Shown here piece by piece: positions 35,806-45,571 of a stretch of DNA of 64,000 nucleotides; position 1 is the first letter of the stretch; each line of letters starts with the position of its first letter. The notes beneath the pieces were generated by a model that saw only the letters and a list, made by a program, of their open reading frames with translations, made no database searches and had not been told where the DNA came from. This stretch comes from JAAYCT01 sp964499575 (lineage in GTDB: Bacteria; Bacillota; Clostridia; Saccharofermentanales; Saccharofermentanaceae). A program made the translations under genes and the position numbers. Location of the stretch: positions 19,933 through 83,932 of the forward strand of contig CAZCLK010000006.1 of the NCBI GenBank assembly GCA_964499575.1, read 5' to 3'.

Positions 35806-37116
35806 ATGTTGCCTCTCACAATCATCATCACGCTCATCGGTATCGGGATCTTGGCGGCGGCGCATGAGATCGCACATTTTCTGGTTGCGAAGGCCTTGGG
35901 AATCAAGGTTTACGAGTTGTCAATCTTTGTCGGACCGAAGTTGTTTCATTGGGAGAGAAAAGGCGTTGAGTATAACATCCGCTTAATTCCGTTCGGCGCC
36001 TATGTCCGTTTTTCGGATTACGAAGAGCAGGAACAGCAGGAAGAGGATGAGGATCCGAGGTCGATTTTGAACCAGCCGAGGTGGAAAAGACTTTTGGTAT
36101 CACTGGCGGGCCCGTTCATGAATATAATCCTCGGTGTCATGATTCTGACGGTACTTTTCTCGTTCACGGATTTTTATACGACCATTCAGACCGATGTTTA
36201 CCCGAACACACAATTTGAGGGTACGGCGGCTCAGGCGGGCGATCGCATCATATCCCTGAACGGCAGAAATGTTTATACAGAATACGATCTTTATGCGGAA
36301 ATGACGATGACCGATCCCGCGGATACCTTGAACGTCGGTCTCCGTTCCGGGAAAACCGGAAAGAAGTTCAATGTTCTTCTGGTTCCGGATCAGCAAACCG
36401 CTTATCGGATCGGTATCTCTTATGATCCTTCAATCGCTGATGCCCGGGGATGGAGCATCGTAGCGGTCGATCCGAGGCAAAATGACGGTGTTCCGCTGAT
36501 CCAGACCGGCGACTCGGTGCTCTCCATAAACGAGATACCGGTGTCCGACCCGGCCGTCCAACAAGTCATCGAAGAATCCCAAGGCGAGTCTCTGTCCGTA
36601 CGCATCGACCGGAACGGAACCGAGATGCTTTTGAACATTAAACCCTTTACAGAAACCCTTTATTCACCGCGCGGCTTCGACCTCAAGCCCGGGGAAGGTT
36701 TTCTTGAGGCCGCACGCGAGGCGATTGTTTTTCCGCTCTCGATGTTCCGCTTAACGGTATTCAGTATTCGAAGTGCGATATCGGGGGATATTGAACCCTA
36801 TAATGTCGTTTCCGGTCCGGTTGGAATGGTTACGATCGTATCCGATGTAGTGAACGAGCCGGATGTGGAGCCGTCGGTCAAGACCGAGTCGCTCGTCATG
36901 ATCGCAGCCGTGATCTCAATCGGGCTAGCCTTCACGAATCTTTTGCCGCTTCCCGGTTTGGACGGCAGTGATATGGTCATGCTCATCATCGAAACGATCC
37001 GAGGCAAGAAAGTTACCAAAAAAACCGAGAAGGTCATCAATATTATCGGTTTTGTGATTATCATACTTCTGGTATCCTTCGCGTTGACTTCGGATATAAT
37101 CCGCCTGTTGGTTTGA
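35806..37116 (+). CDS. rseP: RseP/RasP-type site-2 protease
   Basis: Intramembrane zinc protease of 436 residues. HEIAHFLVAK near residue 20 in TM1 holds the zinc and catalytic Glu; the LDG motif appears in NLLPLPGLDGSDMV near residue 385. A PDZ-like region lies in the middle (about 130-300), with two possible subdomains. AAGGAGA precedes the ATG. Family members cut anti-sigma factors and signal peptides; the substrate is not evident here. Confidence 0.93.
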   Translation: MLPLTIIITLIGIGILAAAHEIAHFLVAKALGIKVYELSIFVGPKLFHWERKGVEYNIRLIPFGAYVRFSDYEEQEQQEEDEDPRSILNQPRWKRLLVSLAGPFMNIILGVMILTVLFSFTDFYTTIQTDVYPNTQFEGTAAQAGDRIISLNGRNVYTEYDLYAEMTMTDPADTLNVGLRSGKTGKKFNVLLVPDQQTAYRIGISYDPSIADARGWSIVAVDPRQNDGVPLIQTGDSVLSINEIPVSDPAVQQVIEESQGESLSVRIDRNGTEMLLNIKPFTETLYSPRGFDLKPGEGFLEAAREAIVFPLSMFRLTVFSIRSAISGDIEPYNVVSGPVGMVTIVSDVVNEPDVEPSVKTESLVMIAAVISIGLAFTNLLPLPGLDGSDMVMLIIETIRGKKVTKKTEKVINIIGFVIIILLVSFALTSDIIRLLV

Positions 37117-37124
37117 GGTGCTCT

Positions 37125-38198
37125 ATGGACAGATCGGTGACTCATGCGATCCGGATCGGAAATATCACTATCGGCGCCGATCACCCGATCGCGGTCCAAT
37201 CGATGAATAATACCGATACACGCGACGTTGTTTCGACGCTCCGGCAAATCGGACAATTACATGAGGCGGGTTGTGAGATGACCCGTGTAACCGTGCCCGA
37301 TGCCGAGGCTGCGGAAGCGCTGTCGCATATCGTCAAAGGGTCACCGATCCCGGTGGTTGCGGATATCCATTATGATCCGCGCCTCGCACTGATGTCCATA
37401 GCAAACGGGGCGGCCAAAATTCGTATCAATCCCGGAAATATCAGGGATGAGGAGGCGCTTAAAAAAATCGCCTCTGAAGCCAAGGCGGCGGGTATTCCCA
37501 TTCGCGTGGGGGTAAATTCAGGGTCTTTGAGCCGTTCGGTTACGGATCGTTTTGGCGGCGTCAACAAAGATTCCATGGTTTTCAGTACGCTGGCGGCCGT
37601 AAGATTGATGGAACAGGCGGATTTTAGCGATCTGGTTGTCAGCATCAAATCGTCCGATCCGCTTCTTACCATTGAATGTTACCGTCAACTGTCGCGCGAA
37701 ATTTCTTACCCGCTTCATGTCGGGCTTACCGAAGCCGGAACGGTTCGTGAAGGATCCATCCGGTCCGCGGTCGCGATCGGTACACTTCTTTCGGAGGGTA
37801 TCGGCGACACGATACGCGTCTCTTTAACCGGAGATCCGGTCAAAGAGGTGGAGGCGGCCTACTCGATATTGAAAGCCCTTTCGTTGAGACAGCACGGGAT
37901 GACACTCGTTTCCTGTCCGACATGCGGACGTACCGCCGTCCCGCTGATTGAGGTGGCGGAGCGAATCGAGGAACTGATCCGGGATCTGCCGTATCACCTG
38001 AAGGTCGCGGTCATGGGCTGCGCGGTGAACGGTCCCGGAGAGGCTCGCGAGGCCGACATCGGGATCGCGGGGGGAAACGGCGAATTCCTCCTTTTCAAAA
38101 AGGGCGTCATCATCGGGAAGGTTTCTCCTGCGGAGGTTTACGATGTCCTGTTGAAGGCCGTCCACGAACTCGGCACGGAAATGCGCACCACGAATTAA
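37125..38198 (+). CDS. ispG: 4-hydroxy-3-methylbut-2-en-1-yl diphosphate synthase
   Basis: Fe-S enzyme of the MEP pathway that makes HMBPP, the substrate of the IspH domain encoded at 21.6 kb. The 357-residue protein has the cluster-ligand motifs VSCPTCGRT and MGCAVNGPGEA and the N-terminal PIAVQSMNNTDT. The start is the ATG at 37125 with GAGGTG just upstream; a TTG at 37113 overlaps rseP. Short Gram-positive type without the plant insert. Confidence 0.96.
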   Translation: MDRSVTHAIRIGNITIGADHPIAVQSMNNTDTRDVVSTLRQIGQLHEAGCEMTRVTVPDAEAAEALSHIVKGSPIPVVADIHYDPRLALMSIANGAAKIRINPGNIRDEEALKKIASEAKAAGIPIRVGVNSGSLSRSVTDRFGGVNKDSMVFSTLAAVRLMEQADFSDLVVSIKSSDPLLTIECYRQLSREISYPLHVGLTEAGTVREGSIRSAVAIGTLLSEGIGDTIRVSLTGDPVKEVEAAYSILKALSLRQHGMTLVSCPTCGRTAVPLIEVAERIEELIRDLPYHLKVAVMGCAVNGPGEAREADIGIAGGNGEFLLFKKGVIIGKVSPAEVYDVLLKAVHELGTEMRTTN

Positions 38199-38219
38199 TC
38201 AAGGAGAAAGCAGCTTTTC

Positions 38220-41200
38220 ATGAGGGAACTTATTCAATTCGTCCGGTCGTTTTCGGACAATGACCGTTTGATTCTTGCGGCCGAATGCATACCCGGCCGT
38301 ATTTCAAGAATTGATATGGACTCCGGATCCAATGGCATGAACATTGAACTGACGCTCGAAAACGAGATCCCCGACGGCCGGGATCTGGTCCGGTTTGAAC
38401 GTGAGATCCGAAATGAACTCGGTATTCATCATGTCCGCGTTCGTTTGAAGGGCGATGCCCTGAATCATGTTGCCGAAGCCGTTGCCGGTCCGTTGGGATA
38501 TTGGGTGATATCGTCCGTTATTCAACAAAATCCTCTATTGCGCCAATTTAAAAAAGAGGCCGATTTTCGGGCGGATGGCGGGCGGGTCGTCGTACACGTT
38601 CGAAATCCGGCCGATCCTCATCTGATGCGCGATTTTTCCGAGATTGCAGAAAACTTTACAAAGGAATGCCTTCCGTCTGCATGCGCATTCGAAATGCTCG
38701 GCGGCGCCGAAGAAACAGAGGAGTTGCGAAGGAAACGAATCATTCATTACGAAAAAAAGATAATGCGCGAAGTCCAAGAGACGCTGCAAAGACAAAAGAC
38801 AGCCGATGATTTATCCGGACACAGCGGAGATGTAAAAGAGGAAGTCCGGAAAGATTCGGCAAGCGGCATAAAGACGGCATCCGAGAATTCGTGGGAACAC
38901 AAGGCCAAGCGGGTCGCTCAAAATGCCGGTGAATTCAAGCGCAAGAAAACCAAGGACGCTTCAATCGACGGACCGGATTGGGGGAGGATGAACGACGCGT
39001 TGCCTTTGATTCATATCGGCGACTTCAACGAGTCGACCGGCACGGTGCTTTTCGAGGGGAATGTCGAAATCGACAATATGATATTAACGAAGTCCGGAAG
39101 CAAAGTCTGCGTGAAGTTCTTTGTGACGGACGATACCGGGAGCATATCGTGCGTCAGTTTTCTTAATCCCAGGGATGCGGACCGTTTTCAGGAGACTTTT
39201 GTTTCCGGCGGCTACGCCCGGATTCAGGCGAATGTATGCTTCGATGCGCGGTACACCAAGGATCTCTGCGCCTCCGTCGAGGGTGTACGGATCGCTCAAG
39301 CTCCGCAAAAGCGCGAGGACACAGCGCCGGTCAGAAGAGTCGAATTGCACTGCCATTCCAAGATGAGCGAGAAGGACGCGGTCGCAAATGTCGCGGATCT
39401 GATTGAGGAGGCGGCCCGAATGGGCCACCCTGCCTGTGCTCTGACCGACCACGGGGTGGCGCAAGGCTTTCCGGAGGCAGCCGAGGCGGCGGCAAAATAT
39501 AAAAAAGCGAATCCGGACAGCACGTTTAAGGTGATCTACGGGATGGAGGGATACCTTGTCGACGACGGCCCCTGTCCGGTTTTTTCCCCGGATGACCGGG
39601 CAGCTCCCGCTCATTCGTTTGTCGTCCTGCATGTTGAAACCGACGGTACGGATCCGGCACGGGACCGGATGAAATCCGTTAAGGCCGCACGATTTTCCCG
39701 TAAAGAAAACGACCGGTTTGAATGCACCGAGACGCTTTTCGAGCAGGCACCTTCAATCGGCGGCGAATCGGTGGAAGACGGGACGAGCGTGGATATGTTT
39801 CCGATGCTCGCGAGGGTCTCCGGTTTCATCGGACAGGACACCGTCTGCGGTTCGAATATATTGACCGGGCTGTCCTTTCTTCGGTATGCCGGATTTGATG
39901 CGGATATCGAAAATCACGTTCGGTATCGGATCAAGTTTAACCCGGTCGCGGTCGATATCGCGGAATTATCGGCGATGGTTCAAAACCTCGAAAGCAAAAA
40001 CGGATCCGGCTTCCCGCGCGCCGGTCTCATCCCGGGCTCCATAGCCTGCGATGAGAATATTCTTCGGGACGCCGCGGTCTTGGCGGACGCCGTCGAAATC
40101 CTGAAAATCTCGGATTTTTCCGAATTGAACACGTATGCCGGAAAAACGCCCGGCAATCAGCTCCTGTCCCGAAAGCAGACCGTTTACCATATCGTTTTTC
40201 TTTCCAAGGATCATTTGGGGCTCTATCATTTATACCGGTTGATATCCGAATCGCATCTCCGGTATTTTTCCCAACGCCCCAAGATCCCTAAATCACTCCT
40301 TCGGTATTTCAGGGACGGTTTAATCATCGGAAGCGCATGCGAGCGCGGTGAAGTTTTCAGCCGGATCCGTACCCATTATTCGATGAGCAATATGGATTAT
40401 GACGCGACGTGCAAATCGCTTTCGGAAGACCCGTCATTCGCTCGCGTTTGTAAACAATACGATTATCTGGAGATTCAACCGATCACAAACAATGCGTTTT
40501 TTCTGAGAGACCCCGCCACCGGTCTGCATAATGAGGAGGACCTGAAAAACCTGAACCGTCTCGTGCTTTTTTCCGGAGATATGCTCGGCATCCCGGTATG
40601 CGCAACGACAGACGCTCACTTTATCGAAAAAAAGGACGGCGAGTTCCGCAAATATCTCATGATGGACATGGGGTATAAGGACGCAGAGTCTGGTTGCGAT
40701 TTGTTTTTTCGGACGACGCAGGAGATGCTTGAGGAGTTTTCATATTTGGGTGAGGATCGAGCGCTGGAAACAGTCGTTACCAATACGAACGCGATCGCCG
40801 ACCGGATTTCGCCGGATATCAAGCCTTTTCCGAAAGGTACCTTTCCTCCGGTGATGGAGTCCGCCGCGGATGAAATCACACGTGTCACAATGGAAGCGGC
40901 TACGCGGATGTATGCTTATGGCGGCCAGATGGCCCGAATTGTTGATGAACGGGTCAGAAAGGAGCTGGATTCGATTATCGGACACGGCTTCGCGATCATG
41001 TATTACATCGCCTATATGCTCGTCAAAAAGTCGAACGAGGATGGGTATATCGTCGGCTCCAGAGGCTCCGTCGGGTCCTCTCTGGTGGCCACACTTTGCG
41101 GGCTTACGGAAGTAAATCCGTTGCCGCCGCATTATCGTTGCCCCGACTGCGCATTTTCGGATTTCGATACCTCCGGAAGATACGGATCCGGATATGACCT

Positions 41201-42731
41201 ACCGCCGAAGGACTGTCCGAATTGCGGGACAGCGATGATTCGCGACGGACAGGAGATCCCGTTTGAAACTTTTCTCGGTTTTTACGGGGACAAGCAACCG
41301 GACATTGATTTAAATTTCTCGGGTGAGTATCAGACGAGGGCGCATCACTATGTCGAGGAGCTCTTCGGCTCCAGTCACACGTTTCGGGCGGGTACGATTT
41401 CCTGCTACGCCGAACGAAATGCCGAAGCGGTCATCCTGAAAATCAGCGAACAGACCGGTACGGGCATCAGTCGGGCTGAACTTCGAAGAAGAGCGACGGG
41501 GCTGATCGGCGTAAAAAGAACGACCGGACAACATCCGGGCGGTATCGTTGTCGTGCCGAGAGAGATGGATATTTATGAGTTCTCTCCGATTCAGTACCCT
41601 GCGAATAAAACGGATGCCGGTGTCGTCACGACACACTTCGATTTCAAATCGATGCACGATACCATTTTGAAACTCGATATACTCGGTCATGATGACCCGA
41701 CGGTGCTTCGCATGCTCGGTGACCTGACCGGTGTCGATGTCCGTACGATCGAGATTACGGACCCGAAAGTCCTGTCGCTTTTTGTTTCGACGGAAGCGCT
41801 GGGCATTCAAGATCCGAACTATAGGACGGATTCCGCAACCCTCGGACTTTCTGAAATGGGTACGTTCATGGCGCGCGAAATGATTGCGGAAACCCGACCG
41901 TCGAAGTTTTTTGATCTGGTTCAATTGATGGGTCTCTCGCACGGTACCGACGTGTGGACCGGTAATGCACAGGAGCTGATCCGCAACAAAACATGTACGC
42001 TCGAAAACGTCATCGGCTGTCGTGACAGCATCATGCTCGAGTTGATTCACCGCGGGCTGGAAAACAAAGAAGCGTTCGACATTATGGAACGCGTCCGAAA
42101 GGGAGGGGGACTTTTGCCGGAACAGGAGGAGTCGATGCGGCGGCACAAGGTGCCGAAATGGTATATCGAATCCTGTAAGACGATCAAGTATATGTTTCCC
42201 AAGTCCCACGCCGTAGCGTACGCGATATCTTCCCTGCGCATCGCCTGGTTCAAGACCTATTATCCGGAGGAATACTATTGCGCGTTCTTTTCGATTCGTG
42301 CGGACGAGTTCGACGGCGACACCATGTGCCGCGGCATCGAAACCGTGAAAAATCGCATCAAGGAGCTGCGCGTCGGCTTTTCGTCACGTAAACAAACAGA
42401 AAAGTCCCAGTATTTCATCTGCGAATTGATTGAAGAGATGTATGCCAGAGGAATTGAGTTTCTGCCCGTCGACCTGGAAAAATCGCAAGCGGATCGATTT
42501 GTCAAAGCGGAGAAAGGAAAGATTCTTCCGCCGATCAACGCGATTACTTCCGTCAGTACCGCAATGGCCGGAGCGATATGTGCGGCACGGGAAGAACGAC
42601 CGTTTTCGACCCGTGAGGACGTGATGAAACGAAGCGGCATCGGGCCGTCGGCGCTCGAAAAGCTCGTTTCGTCCGGCATTCTCGACCATCTGCCCGACTC
42701 GGTCCAGATAGACCTTTTTTCATTGCTGTGA
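38220..42731 (+). CDS. polC: DNA polymerase III PolC, with degenerate exonuclease domain
   Basis: Gram-positive-type replicative polymerase, 1503 residues. An N-terminal domain (1-200) and OB domain (about 255-355) are followed by a PHP domain split around the exonuclease insert: H377 and H379 in ELHCHSKMS, ALTDHGVAQGF, YGMEGYLVDDG, then YHIVFLSKDHLGL. The polymerase site is intact (D1028 and D1030 in PDIDLNFSGEYQ), as is the zinc module (CPDC and CPNC). The exonuclease insert (about 464-640) looks damaged: the first motif reads HVETDG (H471 for Asp), the second SNILTG (G550 for Asp), and the third has E612 for His, although D617 remains. Proofreading is probably lost or very weak. Confidence 0.95.
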   Translation: MRELIQFVRSFSDNDRLILAAECIPGRISRIDMDSGSNGMNIELTLENEIPDGRDLVRFEREIRNELGIHHVRVRLKGDALNHVAEAVAGPLGYWVISSVIQQNPLLRQFKKEADFRADGGRVVVHVRNPADPHLMRDFSEIAENFTKECLPSACAFEMLGGAEETEELRRKRIIHYEKKIMREVQETLQRQKTADDLSGHSGDVKEEVRKDSASGIKTASENSWEHKAKRVAQNAGEFKRKKTKDASIDGPDWGRMNDALPLIHIGDFNESTGTVLFEGNVEIDNMILTKSGSKVCVKFFVTDDTGSISCVSFLNPRDADRFQETFVSGGYARIQANVCFDARYTKDLCASVEGVRIAQAPQKREDTAPVRRVELHCHSKMSEKDAVANVADLIEEAARMGHPACALTDHGVAQGFPEAAEAAAKYKKANPDSTFKVIYGMEGYLVDDGPCPVFSPDDRAAPAHSFVVLHVETDGTDPARDRMKSVKAARFSRKENDRFECTETLFEQAPSIGGESVEDGTSVDMFPMLARVSGFIGQDTVCGSNILTGLSFLRYAGFDADIENHVRYRIKFNPVAVDIAELSAMVQNLESKNGSGFPRAGLIPGSIACDENILRDAAVLADAVEILKISDFSELNTYAGKTPGNQLLSRKQTVYHIVFLSKDHLGLYHLYRLISESHLRYFSQRPKIPKSLLRYFRDGLIIGSACERGEVFSRIRTHYSMSNMDYDATCKSLSEDPSFARVCKQYDYLEIQPITNNAFFLRDPATGLHNEEDLKNLNRLVLFSGDMLGIPVCATTDAHFIEKKDGEFRKYLMMDMGYKDAESGCDLFFRTTQEMLEEFSYLGEDRALETVVTNTNAIADRISPDIKPFPKGTFPPVMESAADEITRVTMEAATRMYAYGGQMARIVDERVRKELDSIIGHGFAIMYYIAYMLVKKSNEDGYIVGSRGSVGSSLVATLCGLTEVNPLPPHYRCPDCAFSDFDTSGRYGSGYDLPPKDCPNCGTAMIRDGQEIPFETFLGFYGDKQPDIDLNFSGEYQTRAHHYVEELFGSSHTFRAGTISCYAERNAEAVILKISEQTGTGISRAELRRRATGLIGVKRTTGQHPGGIVVVPREMDIYEFSPIQYPANKTDAGVVTTHFDFKSMHDTILKLDILGHDDPTVLRMLGDLTGVDVRTIEITDPKVLSLFVSTEALGIQDPNYRTDSATLGLSEMGTFMAREMIAETRPSKFFDLVQLMGLSHGTDVWTGNAQELIRNKTCTLENVIGCRDSIMLELIHRGLENKEAFDIMERVRKGGGLLPEQEESMRRHKVPKWYIESCKTIKYMFPKSHAVAYAISSLRIAWFKTYYPEEYYCAFFSIRADEFDGDTMCRGIETVKNRIKELRVGFSSRKQTEKSQYFICELIEEMYARGIEFLPVDLEKSQADRFVKAEKGKILPPINAITSVSTAMAGAICAAREERPFSTREDVMKRSGIGPSALEKLVSSGILDHLPDSVQIDLFSLL

Positions 42732-42754
42732 GAGAATGAAACGAGGAGGCCGAT

Positions 42755-44986
42755 ATGATTGCAACTGTCGTTTTACGTGACTGTGTACGTCGAACAGACC
42801 GCGAATATGACTATCTCGTCCCGGAGCACTGCGAAAACAAGATCCGGCCCGGACAGTACGTTCGCGTGCCGTTCGGCGGCGGAAACAGGACGGAAACGGC
42901 GCTGGTCCTATCCCTGTCGGATAAGAGCGAATACGCTTCGGCGCTTAAAACCATAACGGAGCTCATTGACGAGCACCCGGTGCTTTTTGAGGATCAGATC
43001 GGTTTGATCCACTCGGTCCGCGCCCGCTACTCATGTACCTACGGAGACGCGATACGGCTTATGGTCTCGACTGCCGTGACCGAGCACAAGGAAAAGACGC
43101 GTCGGGTCGCCTGTTTGACCGATGAGGAGCGCGCGCTGTCCGTTCTTATCGAGAACGAACTTACAAGTCTTGCACAGATTCGGGTATTGGAACTCCTTTT
43201 GGAGAGTAAAGAGGTGCCGGTCCCGGAGATCATGAACGCTCTATCGGTATCGCGTTCGCCGATCGATTCTCTTCGCGAAAAGGGTCTGATCGGGATATAT
43301 AGCCGGAAATCCGTCGAAACAGAGCCTTCGGTCGATGAAGAATCGGATGCGGTCGGTCAGGTCGTACTTCCGGCGCTGACCGAAAGTCAGAAAGATGCAA
43401 TCCACTCCATTCTTAACGACGAGACACCGAACGAGTTTCTTCTTTTCGGTGTGACCGGCAGCGGCAAGACCGAGGTCTATCTCCGATGCGCCGAACGGAT
43501 CGTTTCCGGTGGCGGCAGCGTAATCTTTCTGGTACCGGAAATATCTTTGACGCCCCAGATGATCCGCTGGGTAAGGGAACGCTTTCCGGACAGCCTGGCC
43601 GTTCTGCACAGCCGGTTGACACCGCGCGAGCGTTACGAACAGTGGGACAGGATCCGTAAAGGGCAAGCTCGCGTCATCGTCGGCGCACGTTCTGCGATTT
43701 TCGCACCGGCGGTTGATCTTCGGCTGATTATCGTCGACGAGGAGCAGGATACATCGTATAAATCCGAGACACATCCGAGATACCATGCGCGGGACATCGC
43801 GAGGATGCGATCGAGGCTGACCGGAGCGAAACTCGTGTTCGGATCGGCAACCCCGGCCGTTGAGACCTATTTTTCGGCGATGTCGGGATATACCCGGTTT
43901 CTGACTCTGCCGGAGCGCGTAAAGGATGCAAAAATGCCGAATGTCCATATCGTGGATATGCGCGAGGAATTGATTCGCGGTAACCGGTCGATCCTGAGCC
44001 ACGCGCTTCGCTTTGGGATCAGCCGTGCGCTTGAGCGCGGCGAACAGGTTATGCTGTTCTTAAACAAAAGAGGGTATTCCAGTTTTCTCTTGTGCAGGGC
44101 GTGCGGAAATACGATCTTGTGCCCTCACTGTTCGGTCGCGATGACGCTTCATGCGCCCGGTTCGGGAAGAAAGCCTGTCCTCGTCTGCCATTATTGCATG
44201 AATGTCAGCAAGGTGCCCGAAGCCTGCCCCGAGTGCGGAAGCACGCTTCAGGGGAAAATGGGCACCGGTACCCAACAATTGGAGGAAACGGTTAAGAAGT
44301 TGTTTCCCGACAGGCGGATCCTGCGTATGGATCAGGACACGACGGCCGGCAGAGGAGCCCACGAAAGACTCCTGAACATTTTTCGCAACCGGGAGGCGGA
44401 TATTATGGTCGGCACGCAAATGATTGCCAAAGGCCATGATTTCCCGCTGGTAACGGTCGTCGGCATCATCAGTGCGGATATGCTCATCCGTGCGTCCGAT
44501 TTTCGGGCGGGCGAGCGCGCCTTTCAGTTGATTACACAAACCTCCGGACGCGCGGGCAGGGGAGACAGACCCGGAAGTGTTTACATCCAGACCTATCAGC
44601 CGGACGACGAGATCATCAAGTACTCCGCAGCCTCCGATTACGCGGGTTTTTTCGAAAAGGAGCTTGAATACAGAAGGCGGCTCGGATATCCTCCGTTTCT
44701 GGCGTTCGGCAACCTGGTGTTATCGAATCCGGATGAAACGACGGGTCAGGATCAAGTCCGGGAAGTAAAAGATTTTCTTACTGCGATCGTTTCCGGGGTG
44801 CCGGACGGATCCGTTCGCGTTTTTGGGCCCGGGCCGGCCTTAGTGTATAAACTTCGCGACCGGTACCGGTTCCAGATCAATATCAAGGCTAAAAATAAAA
44901 GCGCGCTTGCGGATATTTTCTCTAAGGTCCATGAGCGTTTCTCCGATTCGGGCTTCACGTTGCATACGGACATCGACCCGTACTGA
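42755..44986 (+). CDS. priA: primosomal protein N', replication restart helicase PriA
   Basis: Superfamily 2 helicase of 743 residues that reloads the replisome at stalled forks. Motifs: N-terminal DNA-binding domain (REYDYLVPE), Walker A GVTGSGKTEVYLR, Walker B-type DEEQD, the zinc cluster CRACG / CPHC / CHYC / CPECGS, and helicase motifs V-VI (GTQMIAKGHDFP and TSGRAGRGDRPG). A hairpin overlapping the stop (ATCGACCC / GGGTCGAT, 44972-44996) has no T tract and is unlikely to be a strong terminator. Confidence 0.96.
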   Translation: MIATVVLRDCVRRTDREYDYLVPEHCENKIRPGQYVRVPFGGGNRTETALVLSLSDKSEYASALKTITELIDEHPVLFEDQIGLIHSVRARYSCTYGDAIRLMVSTAVTEHKEKTRRVACLTDEERALSVLIENELTSLAQIRVLELLLESKEVPVPEIMNALSVSRSPIDSLREKGLIGIYSRKSVETEPSVDEESDAVGQVVLPALTESQKDAIHSILNDETPNEFLLFGVTGSGKTEVYLRCAERIVSGGGSVIFLVPEISLTPQMIRWVRERFPDSLAVLHSRLTPRERYEQWDRIRKGQARVIVGARSAIFAPAVDLRLIIVDEEQDTSYKSETHPRYHARDIARMRSRLTGAKLVFGSATPAVETYFSAMSGYTRFLTLPERVKDAKMPNVHIVDMREELIRGNRSILSHALRFGISRALERGEQVMLFLNKRGYSSFLLCRACGNTILCPHCSVAMTLHAPGSGRKPVLVCHYCMNVSKVPEACPECGSTLQGKMGTGTQQLEETVKKLFPDRRILRMDQDTTAGRGAHERLLNIFRNREADIMVGTQMIAKGHDFPLVTVVGIISADMLIRASDFRAGERAFQLITQTSGRAGRGDRPGSVYIQTYQPDDEIIKYSAASDYAGFFEKELEYRRRLGYPPFLAFGNLVLSNPDETTGQDQVREVKDFLTAIVSGVPDGSVRVFGPGPALVYKLRDRYRFQINIKAKNKSALADIFSKVHERFSDSGFTLHTDIDPY

Positions 44987-45046
44987 CGGGGTCGATATTG
45001 CGCGGGCGCCGGATATCCGTAAATTACCCCGATACGATGCGCCATC

Positions 45047-45077
45047 TTCACAGAATTTTGCGCGTTTATGATACAAT
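45047..45077 (+). promoter_or_regulatory. putative promoter of the def-thiN cluster
   Basis: TTCACA (45047-45052) and extended -10 TGATACAAT (45069-45077), spacer 19 bases. The long spacer is compensated by the TG element. Confidence 0.6.
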
Positions 45078-45103
45078 ACAAGGGCAGAAAGAGGTTAATA
45101 GAT

Positions 45104-45571
45104 ATGGCATTAAGAGATATTGTCACGGTCGGGGACGATGTCCTTCGCAAGAAGGCGCGTATGGTCGAGAACATCAATGATAAGCTCCTCGTGCTTCTGG
45201 ATGACATGGCGGAAACCATGAAATACGAGGGACGCGGAATTGGCTTAGCCGCCCCTCAGGTCGGTGTGCTCAAACGCGTTTTCGTTGTGGATGTCGGCGA
45301 CGAACACGGACTGATCGAATTTATTAATCCGGAAATCATTGAGACCGAAGGCGAGGTAATCGGAGAGGAAGGGTGCTTGTCCGTTCCCGGACAATCCGGA
45401 TGTGTTGTCCGTCCGGAGCGGATCACCGTAAGAGCTCAGGACCGGCATGGCGAGCCTTTCGAAATCAAAGCCGAAGGACTTCTTGCCGTATGCATATGTC
45501 ATGAGAACGATCACCTCGACGGGGTTTTGTTCATCGATAAGATTGTGGAACAGGAAGAAGAACCGGATTGA
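45104..45571 (+). CDS. def: peptide deformylase
   Basis: Removes the formyl group from nascent proteins. The 155-residue protein has all three motifs: GIGLAAPQVG, EGCLSVPG and HENDHLDG, the last two supplying the metal ligands Cys, His, His and the catalytic Glu. The ATG at 45104 fits the conserved N terminus and has AGAGG upstream; an earlier in-frame ATG at 45068 lies inside the promoter. The stop overlaps the fmt start. Confidence 0.96.
   Translation: MALRDIVTVGDDVLRKKARMVENINDKLLVLLDDMAETMKYEGRGIGLAAPQVGVLKRVFVVDVGDEHGLIEFINPEIIETEGEVIGEEGCLSVPGQSGCVVRPERITVRAQDRHGEPFEIKAEGLLAVCICHENDHLDGVLFIDKIVEQEEEPD

Noticed and set aside
41310..42209. Minus-strand frame of 299 codons inside polC
   Set aside because: Antisense to the conserved polymerase core; no ribosome site or motif.
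44972..44996. Terminator at the end of priA
   Set aside because: The hairpin overlaps the stop codon and is not followed by T residues; the next unit has its own promoter.
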